Below, in pieces: positions 11,440 to 22,800 of a stretch of 64,000 bases of DNA. Where the stretch lies: assembly GCA_028583605.1 (NCBI GenBank), contig CM053333.1:30731302-30795301 (forward strand), read 5' to 3'. The DNA comes from Dastarcus helophoroides (Eukaryota > Arthropoda > Insecta > Coleoptera > Bothrideridae). Under the pieces are notes generated by a model. The model ran no database searches. It was given only the letters and a program-made list of their open reading frames with translations, and had not been told where the DNA came from. Position numbers and translations under genes: made by a program. The stretch's first letter is position 1. Every line of letters begins with the position of its first letter.

Positions 11440-11756
11440 CCGAAGATTTCCGATGGTTGGTTTCCAGATGGAGGAAAGCATGTAACCGTCGTCTCTGTTG
11501 ATGTTTTTGGGGAATTTTTGGATTTCAATGGCTTCGCGTATCTTCCTATTATAGTAATTGGGAATATTGGATATAATTGAAATATTATCAAAGAGAATCT
11601 TATGTCCGGTCTCATGTTGATGTTCGGCAATGGCTGACTGCGAAAATAAACCAGACCTAAGACATCTTTGGTGCTCGGATATTCGCGTCTTAAATGATCA
11701 CCCCCTTTTTCCGATGTACACTGAACCACAAGAACAAGGAACCCTGTACACGCCAT
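11440..11756 (-). pseudogene. GIY-YIG endonuclease domain of the Penelope-like element
   Basis: Directly downstream of the RT and in a different frame from the 142-codon open frame in this interval, the minus strand encodes NGVYRVPCSCGSVYIGK, the GIY...YIG core of Penelope endonucleases, then after a frame break SEHQ, AIAEHQHETGHKI and REAIEIQK with a terminal KPTI. The H and E residues expected after the core are present but split between frames. It would nick target DNA to prime reverse transcription; this copy cannot. Confidence 0.75.
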
Positions 11757-12680
11757 TAGAACAAAAGGATGAAATTTTTATCTTCGGGATATGGGAGAAG
11801 CTGTTGGATCTTTGAGGATGATGAAAAAATGGGTTTAATGTTGTGTTTTCTCAATAACTTTCCGAGTTGATCTGTTACTCCGTGAACATAAGGAAGAAAG
11901 GCTTTAGAAGAAATTATTGAATTTTGTGAAGGACGAAGAGTAGGGTGGAGATATCGTTTAATGACAGTCTCAATGTCGTGCGATTTGTAACCATTGTTGT
12001 GAAGGTTGAAACGAATTTTGTTCAACTCGTCTGAAAGATTTATCGGTTGTGAAATTGCTACAGCTCGTGAAACCAGTGAATTTATGACAGAACGTTTTTG
12101 GGAAGAGTGATGATGGGACTCTGCATGCAAATAACGATTAGTATGGGTGGGTTTACCATAAACGGAATGAGAAACGTGACCGTTTGGTAAACGGGTGACC
12201 AGTACGTCAAGAAAAGGAAGAGAACCGTTGTTTTCGATTTCCATAGTGAAGCTAATGGAAGAATGTAAACTGTTTAGGTGTTCCAAAAATAAATTTAGTA
12301 AATCCTTGCCATGTGGCCAAACAATAAATGTATCATCTACATAACGAAGCCAAACCTTAGGTTTTAAATCCGCAGTTTCCAACGCAGTGTTTTCGAAAGA
12401 TTCCATAAAAATATTTGCTATGACTGGGGATAAGGGAGAACCTATTTGGGGTGCCGAAGACTTGTTTATAGAAGCTGCCATTGAAAGAAAAATAAGTCGA
12501 TGTGAGGCACATTTCAGTTAAATCAGCTAGAGAATCTGCATTATCTTTGCCTGAAAGTAATTGACGAATTATCGTCATGGAGTCGGAAACTGGAACATTT
12601 GTGAATAGTGAATAGTGACGTCAAAACTTACTAGTATGTCGTTGGGGTCTAGGGTTAATGCGGACGATGATTTGTTTCCC
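11756..12680 (-). pseudogene. Penelope-like reverse transcriptase (broken)
   Basis: Telomerase-related RT of Penelope-like elements. Motif A is recognisable around 12600-12640 (DILVSFDVT), but a 7-bp duplication visible as GTGAATA repeated at 12601-12614 breaks the frame. The next frame (12578-12445) carries the segment LADLTEMCLTSTYFSFN. The main frame (12481-11756, 241 codons) contains GSPLSPVIANIFMESFE and the catalytic YVDDTFIVWPHG near 12340-12300, then the thumb (LPFLDVLV, YGKPTHTNRYLH). At least two frame changes make it a pseudogene. Family assignment is firm because IGSPLSPVIANIFME and YVDDTF followed by LPFLD are diagnostic. Confidence 0.88.
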
Positions 12681-12764
12681 GTATATGACTTGAGGATGTT
12701 AGATAAGTATTTCGAGACAGTCCCCTACCATGGTGGGCGAAACGTAGTAGTAGTAGTAGTAGAA

Positions 12765-12927
12765 ATTTTTAAATCAAAACTTTAAAAAAGTAGAAATTTT
12801 TAAATCAAAACTTTAAAAAGGTTAAAATTCTGAATAGTCCAGAATTTAAAAAAATAATCGAAATTTAAAAGAAATGTTAGTAGTTCTTTGACACGGTCCA
12901 ATCCCGGAAGAAGTATATCCTATAAAA
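12765..12927 (+). repeat. Left arm of a 160-bp inverted duplication
   Basis: This interval is almost the exact reverse complement of 14117-14280. Both arms combine array-type sequence (GTAGAAATTTTTAAATCAAA, twice) with the Penelope terminal block. The arms are about 1.19 kb apart and enclose A-rich DNA, a GC island and foldback copy 2. Confidence 0.75.
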
Positions 12928-12934
12928 ACGTAGA

Positions 12935-13860
12935 AATTTCCAACGAAATTTTGAAAATAAAAAATCAATGATTGTTATAGCGAAATTACTTTAAGAACCC
13001 ATTTAAGGTCCAAATTTGAAGGAAAATTTAAACCATATTGAAGAGATTTTGGAGTTTATACATAAAATTTTGAAAAATTTAAAATCTCTAGAAAAATCCA
13101 AAATAAAGCCTTTCAAAAAACGTAGGAAATGTAGAAATGATAAATTTCAAAAAACGAGTTTTATTTTTAATTTTAATTCAGAAATTCCTACTTATTCTTC
13201 ATAAGGCAAACCTAAAGGTGCGAGAGGTCCTGGGAGCCGATTGCATTTTTTTTGAAAAAAACTTCTTTAGGCGCGTTGAGCGATTTTGATTGGAGACCGA
13301 CCGGAACTAGATTTTCGGCTGGAACCGAACTCGAAACCGGATTTCTGCTGCTAATCTGATTTCGGCCGAAAACGAAACCGAAACGTACACTTAGTATACG
13401 CGTACAATTAAAACAAAGTATTAGTAAACATCAACAATTTAAATGTTTAGATACTACTTTAACTTTTTACTTAAACTACTAAATTAACTTTAATTAAATA
13501 AAATTAAATTAATTGAATTAAGTTGAAACTTGAATATTTAAAGTTTTCGAAACTTTAAATTTCAAAAAAACATTAAATTTTAGGAATTATAAATTAAATT
13601 TCGAAAAACTAAAAGGAACCGACATCTCAGGATTGAAGTAACAATATTGTAGAAAATGAAAAAAAAGGTTTTGGAATTTTCAAAACGAAATCAGAGTTTT
13701 GAAAAAATAAATGAAACAAAAATCCTCTTCAAACTATTTAAAGAAAGTTTAAGGTTTACAGGGAAATTTTGATTTTTACCCTTAACATTTTTTTTCTAGA
13801 AGCTTCTCAACACAAAGTAGTAATTTTATCAAAATTTTAAGCTTGTTTAATTCAACAAAA
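12935..13860. other. A-rich spacer with a GC island of CCGAAAC words
   Basis: AT-rich with array-like words at its start and end. At 13205-13390 the composition shifts and words such as GAACCGAACTCGAAACCGGA, TTTCGGCCGAAAACG and AAACCGAAACG recur in both orientations. No coding potential beyond a short K-rich frame at 13016-13204, which I regard as spurious. Confidence 0.5.
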
Positions 13861-13881
13861 TTTTGTGTTAAACGCAGTTTT

Positions 13882-14058
13882 GATGAAACGGACTAGCCTT
13901 GGTTATCTGCAAAAATTGAAATACAAATATTATCCCCTGAAACCAAGAAAAGATGATAGCTTGGCTATCGAATTACGTTAGAGCAACCTTGGGGGTTTTT
14001 TTTTAATCTTTCTTGGTTTCAGGGGACAAGATTTGTATTTCAATTTTTAAACGTAGTA
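13882..14058 (+). mobile_element. Foldback element, copy 2 (internally deleted)
   Basis: Left end GATGAAACGGACTAGCCTTGGTTATC is the one-sided extension; the arms (GAAATACAAATATTATCCCC against GGGGACAAGATTTGTATTTC) pair. The centre is shortened compared with copies 1 and 3, losing most of the left arm. Flanking TTAAACGCAGT (13871-13881) and TTAAACGTAGT (about 14046-14056) resemble an 11-bp target duplication with one mismatch. Confidence 0.7.
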
Positions 14059-14116
14059 TTTTATTTGTGTCAATTTTTGAGTCTTTCGTGAAATGTGAAC
14101 TATTTCTTGAAATTAC

Positions 14117-14280
14117 AGGATATACTTCTTCCGGGACTGGACCGTGTCAAAGAACTACTAACATTTCTTTTAAATTTCGATTATTTTTTTAAATTCTGGA
14201 CTATTCAGAATTTTAACCGTTTTAAAGTTTTGATTTAAAAATTTCTACTTTTATAAAGTTTTGATTGAAAAATTTCTACT
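14117..14280 (-). repeat. Right arm of a 160-bp inverted duplication
   Basis: Reverse complement of 12765-12927 with only a handful of differences (for example TCCGGGACTGG against CCAATCCCGGA). It includes GGATATACTTCTTCCGGGAC from the Penelope terminal block and marks where the T-rich polarity of the next array begins. Confidence 0.75.
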
Positions 14281-17200
14281 TTTTTTAAGTTTCGACATTT
14301 TTTCAAAATTTCGAATATTCTTTGAATCTGACTTTTCGAAATTTTAATTTTTTTACAACATTTTTTGCTAATACCGATTTTTTTAAAGCTCGACATTTCT
14401 TCAAAATGTGACTCTTTTTGAAATTTTCGACGATCTTTTAAAATGTCTACTTCTTTTTGAAAATCTTCATTTTTTTTTAAATTGCGATCTTTTTCAAAAT
14501 TTTAATTTTAAAATTTTGGCCTCGTTTTTCCAAAATCTTAATTTTTTTGAAAATATTGCCTATTAAAAATTTCTACCTTTTCCAAAATGTATCATTTTTC
14601 CAAATTTTAACTTTTCTGAAAACTTGAAACTTTTTCAAAATTCTCGGAATTTGAAATTTTTCTTTTTTTTAACTTCAAATTTTTGTTAAACTTGTCCCAT
14701 TTATTGAATGTTTAAATTTTCATGAAAATTTTGACTCCTTCGATTTTTCTTTTTTTAGTTCTTTAATCATTTTTCAATATTTAGATTTTTTAACATTTTT
14801 TCAAGTTTTCTTCTTTTTTAAATATTCCGATTTCTTTTTAAAAATCGCTTTTTAAAAAATCCCGATATTTTTTGAAAATGCATCTATTGTTCAAAGTTTT
14901 GAAATTTTTTCGAAATTTTCGAATTAGTTTGGAAATATTGTGCCTTTTTTTAAGTTTTTCAATTTTTAGGAAACTTGATTTTCTTTTCAATATTTCACCT
15001 TTTATTTGAACACTTTGATTATTTCAAACAATTTTTTTCAAAACTCCAATTTTTTTAAATTTGATTTTTTTGAAATTTTATTATGAGAACTTCGGTGATT
15101 CAAAAATTTCGAATTTTTTCATAATTTTTGAATTATACAGTGATTTTGAAAGTTTTGTTTTTTTAAACTACGAAATTTTTTGAAAATTGCTACATTTATT
15201 AAATTTTTACTTCTTTTTGACAGTTTTGATTTTTTTTTCAACATTTTTCTTCTTTTTTCAGTTTTTGAACCATTTTTCAATATTTCCAAATTTTTCTCAA
15301 AATATCGACTATTTCGAAAATTCTGATTTATTTTGAAAATTTTTTACTTGTTATGAAAATTTCGACATTTCTCAAAATTTTACTTTAGGACTTGTATTTT
15401 TTCAAATTTTTGCCTTTTTTTGGAAACTTCGCTTTTCTAAATATATCGACATTTATTGAAAATTAATCTATTCTTGAAAACATAACGCTTCGAAGCCCTG
15501 CTTTGATCATTTTCCAAGACTTTTTAAAATTATACGAAATTTTTTCAAAGTTTCGTCTCTTTTAAATATTCTGATTTCTTTTTGAACATTTTAATTTTTT
15601 ATGAAAATTTTGACATTTCTCGAAATCTTACTTTAAAATTACTTTTTTTTTTAATTTTGGCTTTTTTCTGAAAACATCGCTTTTTAAAAAATCTCGATAT
15701 TTTTTGAAAATTCATCTATTTTTCAAAGATTTAAAAATTTTTCGAAATTTTCGAATTAGTCTGGAAATTTTGTTTTATTGAAAAATTTCGAATTTTTTAA
15801 AAATATTGTGTCGTTTTTTAAGTTTTTCAATTTTTAGGAAATTTTTGATTTTCTTTTCAATATTTCACCTTTTATGTGAACACTTTGATTATTTCAAACA
15901 AATTTTTTCAAAACTCCAATTTTTTTAAATTTAATTTTTTTGAAATTTTGTTATGAGAACTGCAGTGATTCAAAATTTCGAATTTTTTCATAATTTTTGA
16001 ATTATACAGTGATTTTGAAAGTTAAAATGAAAGTGAAAATTAATCTATTCTTCAAAACATAGCGGTTCGAAGCCCTGCTTTGATCATTTTCCAATACTTT
16101 GACTTTTTAAAATTATACGACATTTTTTCAAAATGTCGTCTCTTTTAAATATTCTGGTTTCTTTTTTGAAAATTTTAACTTTTCAGAAAATTTTGACATT
16201 TCTCGAAATTTTACTTTAAAATTGCTTTTTTTTAATTTTGGCTTTTTTTCTGAAAACACCTCTTCTCGATATTTTTTAAAAATTCATTTATTTTTCAAAA
16301 GTTTTGAAAATTTTTCGAAATTTTCGAATTAGTTTGGAAATTTTGTTCTATTGAAAAATTTCGAATTTTTTAAAAATATTGTGCCGTTTTTCAAGTTTTT
16401 CAATTTTTAGGAAACTTGATTTTCTTTTCAATATTTCACCTTTTATGTGAACACTCTGATTATTTTAAACAAATTTTTTCAAAACTCCAATTTTTTTAAT
16501 TTTGATTTTTTTGAAATTTTGTGATGAGAACTTCGGTGATTCAAAATTTCGAATTTTTTCATATTTTTTGAATTATACAGTGATTTTGAAAGTTTTGTTT
16601 CTTTAAACTACGAAATTTTTTGATAATTGCTCCATTTATTAAGTTTTTAATTATAATTGGCAGTTTTGACTTTTTTTCAAAATTTTTTTTTTCCGTTTTT
16701 TAACCATTTTTTATTATTTCCGAATTTTTCTCAAAATATCGACTTTTTCAAAAATTCTGATTTATTTTGAAAATTTTTTACTTGTTATGAAAATTTCGAC
16801 ATTTCTCAAAATTTTACTTTAAAACATATTTTTTCAAGTTTTTGCCTTTTTTTTTGGAAATTTCGCTTTTCTAAATATTTCGACATTTATTGAAAATTAA
16901 TCTCTTCAAAATTTTAAAGATTTTCCGAAATTTTTGAAATATTTTGAAAATTTTATTTTTTTATCTTGATTTTTTAAATTGTGCCGTTTTTTAATTTTAT
17001 AAATTTTTAGGAAAACATTGTTTTTTTTTAAATCTTACCCTTTTTCTTTGAAATTTTTGGCCATTTTCCAGTATTTCATTTTTTTTAAGAAGTAGATTAC
17101 GAATTACTTCAAAATTTCAATTTTTTTTGAAAATTTTAACGTTTTATTTGTTCAAAATTTCGACTGTTTTCAATATTTTCGACTTTATTCAAAATAATAG

Positions 17201-17400
17201 CTTTTCGTAAACACTTGAACTCTAAAATTTCGACTTTTCTAAATATTTAGAATTTTTTGAACATTTTGCCTTATTTTTCAGATAATCGAATTGAAAGTTT
17301 TAAAATATCGACTATTCTCTAAGATAAAACTATTTTTGAGAATTTTAACTTTTTTAAATCTCAGTTTTGATTCGAATTTTCGACTTTTATTGAAAAAACT
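14160..17400 (+). repeat. T-rich TTTCGA array, irregular
   Basis: Over 3 kb of words such as TTTTTGAAAATTTCGAC, TTTTTCAAAATTT and GAAATTTTCGA, with T-runs on the plus strand. Longer duplicated blocks are visible: the 50-bp segment around TTATACAGTGATTTTGAAAG recurs near 15130, 16000 and 16575 (spacings about 870 and 570). No credible genes. Confidence 0.8.
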
Positions 17401-17409
17401 TAAAGGGGG

Positions 17410-18055
17410 ACATTAATAGATTTTTTGGGGGACACAATATAGAGGTGAACCCCTCTCATCAAATACTATATATTTTCCAAGTGTTGCTATATTTTTTGCT
17501 TATTCTGAAAAAATACTATAATCAGCCGAAAATATGTTGGCAACCCTAATTCTGAGGGGCTAGGGCGCTGTCAACATTTAATCTGCCACTGGCCACGCCA
17601 CTGTCGCAATCTAAATTGAAAGTGAAAAATTGCAGATAACAGTTATGCAAAATGTAAGATTTTTGTATTATCAATTTAGTTTTTTATTGCAAATTGTTTC
17701 ATGTGCAAATTCTGTTTCATGTTGATCATCGAAAATGAGGTTGCTTAAATGTTTTGAACTGATTCTCGAAAGCCAATGCGGTGAAAGCATAACATTTAGT
17801 AGAGCCAATGAAAATCTCGTATTATGGCCTGATTTGATGCATGGAGCAAGCCCAAACCCACGCCGCTCGAACGACTCAATTCGTCGATATTGTGGAGAAA
17901 CAAAAAATTGCTGCGATTTTTGGATTGAGCAACCTTTTGATTGTTTCGAAGATGATGTTTTCTTTAAAATAAGGAAATTCACCGCCTTGGCTTATCAATA
18001 ATTCTAACATTAAAGCAACGACCGCCGCTCTCCCCTCTCCGTCGATTAGCTTGGG
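17410..18055. other. Single-copy-like region upstream of a candidate gene
   Basis: Composition is less AT-rich than the flanking arrays. A plus-strand 88-codon frame (17735-18001) with several Cys and an overlapping minus frame exist, but neither shows a domain I recognise; this may be promoter or 5' flank. GGGG(A)CACAATATAGAGG near 17430 and GTTGGCAACCCTAATTC near 17534 look like remnants of mobile elements. Confidence 0.35.
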
Positions 18056-18125
18056 TATAAAATATAGGTATCGTACGATCGTAGACGTGATTTGGGTGTC
18101 GGTCTTTGTGTACGTGCGTCAGTCT
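18056..18125 (+). promoter_or_regulatory. Candidate promoter (TATA and initiator-like)
   Basis: TATAAAATA at 18056-18064 lies in locally GC-richer DNA, and an insect-type initiator TCAGTC lies at 18119-18124. Their 60-nt spacing is too long for them to act as one unit, so one or both may be chance; a start about 30 nt after the TATA would fall near 18086. The 5' leader would run to the ATG at 18225. Confidence 0.3.
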
Positions 18126-18224
18126 CATACGAATTCCCCTCCTGTCATTCACGAAAATCCAACTGAAGTAGTGAATTATCATCTATTGTTATATTCAGTG
18201 AAATTGTTGTGATATTGTGCATTG

Positions 18225-18280
18225 ATGAGTCCAGCCATGAGTTACTCGGAAAATCTAAGTGTCAGTCTCGAGAACAGCAG
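18225..18280 (+). CDS. Candidate first coding exon of an unknown host gene
   Basis: ATG at 18225, with a second in-frame ATG in better context at 18236 (CCAGCCATGA), opens a frame MSPAMSYSENLSVSLENS that runs into a good 5' splice site, CAG|GTTAGT, at 18280/18281. A TATA box lies 170 bp upstream. Codon use and base composition differ from the surrounding low-complexity DNA. I do not recognise the peptide. The next exon is not visible; it would have to begin in phase 2. Alternative: chance ORF next to a chance donor. Confidence 0.35.
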
Positions 18281-18283
18281 GTT

Positions 18284-19150
18284 AGTTCACAAAAACACTC
18301 TCCAGAGTCATAACGGGCCTTACCCCAAATATCTCAACTTTAGCCACTGCTAATTATCTTAGTCTCTTGCAATTTTAGTGAAAGTTAACAGGCCATTTGC
18401 TCAATTTAAATTCTTGGCATTACTTTATTTTTCTTATGTAATTTTATGTGTGATACTTTTATAAATCCTCGTGTAAAACTCAACATTCTTTATGTGTTCA
18501 GACATTTTAAATAAACTCTTGCAAAATTATTAGTCAAATAGCCAGTTTTCCCCGAAGATGCCGACTGCGATATAATTTAACAACCTACACAAATTACCAA
18601 GTCGGCCAACCTTGGAAAATAATTTTAATAGAGCTAGAATTAGCCCATGTTCCTCTGGTAAATAAATATTTATCCTCAGATGGTTTTACAAAACCTCATA
18701 TATTGTTGTTAATTAACAATTAATTAAGCGGTTAAAAAATGACTAGATGACGTCATAAAAACTGAAAGATTCTTATATTGCATGCAAAACCTTATCATGA
18801 ATTCACACAAAAGGCTTCCTGTTTCATACACAAATTTACTGGTTAGAGTCGGAAATAAGGAAAACACTAATGTGCCTATAATGACGTAAAACTGTTGCAT
18901 GAAATCACCCCAAAAAATTATGGTAACTATAAAAATAAAGAATTTTTTTCTGTTGTCACAGTCAGTAATTTGTCGGAATCGAAGAGATTGGTTAACTCCA
19001 AATAAATTTGACCAAGACCAGAAATTTTGCAAATAAGTACCGTTACGCCAAGTGCCACATATTCTGAGACTACCGAGACATGTTATAAAAATTCGTCTTG
19101 TCCACGCAGTAGCGCGAGGCGCACTTAATGAAAACTTTGGGCTTGGGATG
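18284..19150. other. Single-copy-like AT-rich DNA (possible intron)
   Basis: Ordinary AT-rich sequence without array words. A 157-codon minus frame (19197-18724) is hydrophobic and Cys/Phe-rich, without motifs; I do not accept it as a gene. If the 18.2 kb exon is real, this is its first intron. Confidence 0.35.
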
Positions 19151-19156
19151 TCGATC

Positions 19157-19277
19157 TGAGATCGATTAATCGAAAAATCGATTTTTGTAAGTCTCAAGGT
19201 CGATTTTTTAGATCGATCTCAAATATAGGATGGATCTAATGAACGATTAAAAAATCCTAAGAATCGGATCGATTTAC
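19157..19277. repeat. Island of ATCGAT words
   Basis: GATCGATTAATCGAAAAATC, TCGATTTTT, AGATCGATC and GGATCGATT recur in both directions in 120 bp. Similar to the island at 24223-24316. Confidence 0.55.
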
Positions 19278-19693
19278 CTTAGATGCAGGTCACTGTAAAT
19301 TTAATGAGAAAAATTTTTTATTTGTTATGTAAGTCTATTTATGTCATGTTATTATCTACTTCCATCTACTAGTAATAAATGCGTTAATAGCCAACAGATG
19401 ATAGTATTAATATTTCTTTTCATTCATTATGTCGAGATAATAAGCCTTGTATATACGAATATATACAAGTTTATTACGATGCAATTGAAATCCAATTTCA
19501 TTAGAATATAATGAAAACTAGATTGCAATTGCAAAGTTCACGTAGATGAGGCAAAGCTTGTATCACGGGTTGCATCGCAACATCCATAGATACAAACGTC
19601 CTCGGCGTGACTTTACTTTCATCTAGTTTTGACAAATGACCAATTAAATGTTCTGTAATTAAACAGTTAAACGTGCTTAAAATTGAAAATATG

Positions 19694-19758
19694 TACAACC
19701 GCAACCATAGACTAGTTTCGGCCTTCCTTGGCCTCATCAGCTTGGTACGGTGGTTGTA
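19694..19758 (-). ncRNA. Hammerhead ribozyme motif (type I, minimal stem III)
   Basis: The minus strand contains CTGATGA at 19740-19734, a perfect 4-bp stem II GGCC/GGCC closed by AAGGAA, GAAA, and then C-TA-GTC. This matches the invariant core C3UGANGA9, G12AAA and a GUC cleavage site, with the very short stem III (AC/GU) seen in hammerheads of Penelope-like retroelements. Flanking strands pair as stem I: inner ACC/GGU with neighbours, and outer ACAACC/GGTTGT (19695-19700 with 19752-19757), leaving internal loops where such ribozymes make tertiary contacts. Predicted cleavage follows the C complementary to 19710. No reverse transcriptase lies beside it; it may be a solo terminal repeat or a small ribozyme-bearing retroelement. 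Core and stem II are seen directly; activity is inferred. Confidence 0.75.
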
Positions 19759-19809
19759 TACACTTCCAATTTAAAGCCGTTAGTCAGTCGTATAAGTATC
19801 CAAGAGAGC

Positions 19810-22800
19810 AAACCAGGACTTTTTTTTTAAATTTCGACTTTTTTCTCAAAATTCGACCTTTTTCTGAAAACTATTTCGATTTTGTTTTGAAAATTTAAAC
19901 TTTTTCGAAATGTTACAAAGACGCAGAAAAGAAATCGATTTTAAATAAATGTCATTTTTAGAAATTTCGATTTTAAGCTCGAAATTTCGACTTTTTTTTC
20001 GAAATTTCGACTTTTTTCTCAAGTTTCGACTTTTTTTCTCAAAGTTTCGACTTTTTTCTTGAAATTTTGACTTTTTCCTCTAATTTCGTTTTTGTTTCTT
20101 CATTATTTGTTTCTCAAATTTCGACTTTTTTCTCAAAATTTTGACCTTAATATCGAAATTTCGAAGTTTTTCTCGAAATTTCGAGTTTGAACTTACTTTT
20201 GACTTTAATATCGAAATTTCAACTTTTTTCTCGAAATCTCGACTTTTTTCTCAAATTTCAACGTTTTTCGCAAATTTCGACTTTTTCCCAAAGTTTTGAC
20301 CTTAATATCTAAATTTCGACATTTTCCTTCAATTTTCGACTTTAAACTCAACATTTCGGCTTTTTTTTCAAAATTTTGACTTCTTTTTTTAAATTTCGAC
20401 TTTTTTCTTAAATTTCGATTTTTTTCTCAAAATTCGACCTCTTTCTGGAAACTATTTCGATTTTGTTCTGAAAATTTCAATTTTTTCGAAATGTTACAAA
20501 GACGCAGAAAAGAAATCGATTTTAAAAAAATGTCATTTTTAGAAATTTCGATTTTAAGCTCAAAATTTCGACTTTTTTTCGAAATTTCGAATTTTTTTCG
20601 AAATTTCGACTTTTTTTTCGAAATTTCGACTTTTTTCTCAAATTTCGACTTTTTCTCAAAATTTCGACTTTTTTCTTGAAATTTTGACTTTTTCCTCCAA
20701 TTTCGTTTTTGTTTCTTCATTATTTGTTTCTCAAATTTCGACTTTTTTCTCAAAATTTTGACCTTAATCTCGAAATTTCGAAATTTTTCTCGAAATTTCG
20801 ACTTTGAACTTACTTTTGACCTTAATATCGAAATTTCGACCTTTTGCTCGAAATCTCGACTTTTTTCTCAAATTTCAACGTTTTTCGCAAATTTCGACTT
20901 TTTCCCAAAGTTTTGACCTTAATATCGAAATTTCGACATTTTTCTCGAATTTTCGACTTTAAACTCAACATTTCGACTTTTTTTTCTCAAAATTTCGACT
21001 TTTTTCTTAAATTTCGACTTTTCTCAAAATTCGACTTTTTTCTGAAAACTATTTCGATTTTGTTCTGAAAATTTCAACTTTTTCGAAATGTTACAAAGGC
21101 ATAGAAAAGACATCGATCAAAAAAATGTTACTTTTTTCCCAAACTTCGATTTAAGCTCGAAATTTGGATTTTTTTTCAAAATTTCGACTTTTTTTCTTAA
21201 ATTTCGACCTTTTTTCTCAAATTTTGACTTTTTCTTTCTCAAAATTTTGATTTTTTTCTTGAAATTTCGACTTTTTTTTTAAATTTTGACGTTAATATCG
21301 AAATATCGATTTTTTTTTGAAAATTTCGACTTTAAAGTCAAAATTTTGACTTAATTTTCGAAATTTCGACTTTTTCTTTTAAATTTCGACTTTTTTCGAA
21401 ATCTCCACTTTTTTTCAAATTTCAACTTTTTTCTCAAAATTTCGATTTTTTTCTTGAAATTTCGACTTTTTTCGCGAATTTTCGTTATTTTTTCGCGAAA
21501 TTTCAACTTTTTTCTCGAAATTTTGACCTTAATATCGAAATATCGATATTTTTTGAAAATTTCGACTTTAAAAGTCAAAATTTCGACTTTATTTTCCAAA
21601 TTTCGACTTTTTTTTTTAATTTCGACTTTTTCCCCAAACTTCGATTTTAAGCTCGAAATTTGGACTTTTCTTTCAAAATTTCGACTTTTTTTCTCAAATG
21701 TCGACTTTTTTTCTCAAAATTTCGATTTTTTTCTTGAAATTTCGACTTTTTTCTCGAAATTTTGACCTTATTATCGAAATATCGATATTTTTTTGAAAAT
21801 TTCGACTTTAAAGTCAAAATTTCGACTTTATTTTCGAAATTTCGACTTTTTCTTTTAAATTTCGACTTTTTTTCGAAATTTCCACTTTTTCTTAAATTTC
21901 GACTTTTTTCTCAAAATTTCGATTTTTTTCTTGAAATTTCGACTTTTTTCTCGAAATTTTGACCTTAATATTGAAATATCGATATTTTTTTGAAAATTTC
22001 GACTTTAAAGTCAAAATTTCGACTTTTTCTTTTAAATTTCGACTTATTTTCGAAATCTCCACTTTTTCTTGAAATTTCGATTTTTTTCGCGAAATTTCGT
22101 TTTTTTTTTCGCGAAATTTCGTCTTTTTTTTTCCCAAACTTCGATTTTAAGCTCGAAATTTGGACTTTTTTTTTCCAAAATTTCGGCTTTTTCTCCAATT
22201 TCGACTTTTTCTCGAAATTTTGACTTTAATATCGAAATATCGATATTTTTTTGAAAATTTCGACTTTATTTTCGAAATTTCGACCTTTTTTTTTTAAATT
22301 TTGACTTTTTCGAAATCTTCACTTTTCTCAAATTTCGACTTTTTTTTCGAAATTTTGACCTTAATCTGAAAAGCTTGATTTTTTTCTCGAAAATTGGGTT
22401 TTTTTCTCAATTTTCGATATTTTTCTCAAATATTGACTTTTTTCTCGAAATTTTGACCTTGATATCGAAATTTCGACATTTTTCTCGAAATTTCGACTTT
22501 TTCTACAAATTTCGACTTTTTTTTCAAATTTCGACTTTTTTCTCGGAATTTCGAGCTTGTAAGGTCAAAATTTCGACTTTTTCTCAAATTTCAAATTTTT
22601 CTCAAATTCCGACTTTTTTCTCGAAATTTTGATCTTATTCACAAAATCTCAATTTAAAACTCGAAATTTCGATTTTATTTTCAAAATTTCGACTTTTTTT
22701 TTCGAATTCTCCACTTTTTCTCAAATTTCGACTTTTTTCTTGAAATTTAGATCTTAATCTGAAAAGATTGAATTTTTTTCTCGAAATTTGTTTTTTTTTC

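Larger units (their letters stand above)
11080..12930 (-). mobile_element. Penelope-like element, decayed
   Basis: Minus-strand order is terminal sequence, reverse transcriptase, GIY-YIG endonuclease, terminal sequence, the layout of EN+ Penelope-like elements. Both ends carry the same terminal motifs in inverted orientation: ACGTTTCGCCCACCATSGTA (11137 plus; 12713-12736 as its complement) and a 40-bp block AGTAGTTCTTTGACACGGTC... (complement at 11080-11127; plus at 12888-12929). The right terminal block is interrupted by about 120 bp of A-rich repeat at 12765-12885. A (TAG)n run lies at 12742-12758. Frames are broken, so the element is inactive. Confidence 0.8.

Noticed and set aside
17735..18001. 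88-codon ORF before the candidate exon as a gene
   Set aside because: It overlaps an equally long minus frame, has no domain, and is better explained as flank or promoter DNA of higher GC content.
18724..19197. 157-codon minus ORF as a membrane protein
   Set aside because: Hydrophobic composition follows from AT-rich DNA; no motif, no start context and no partner exon.
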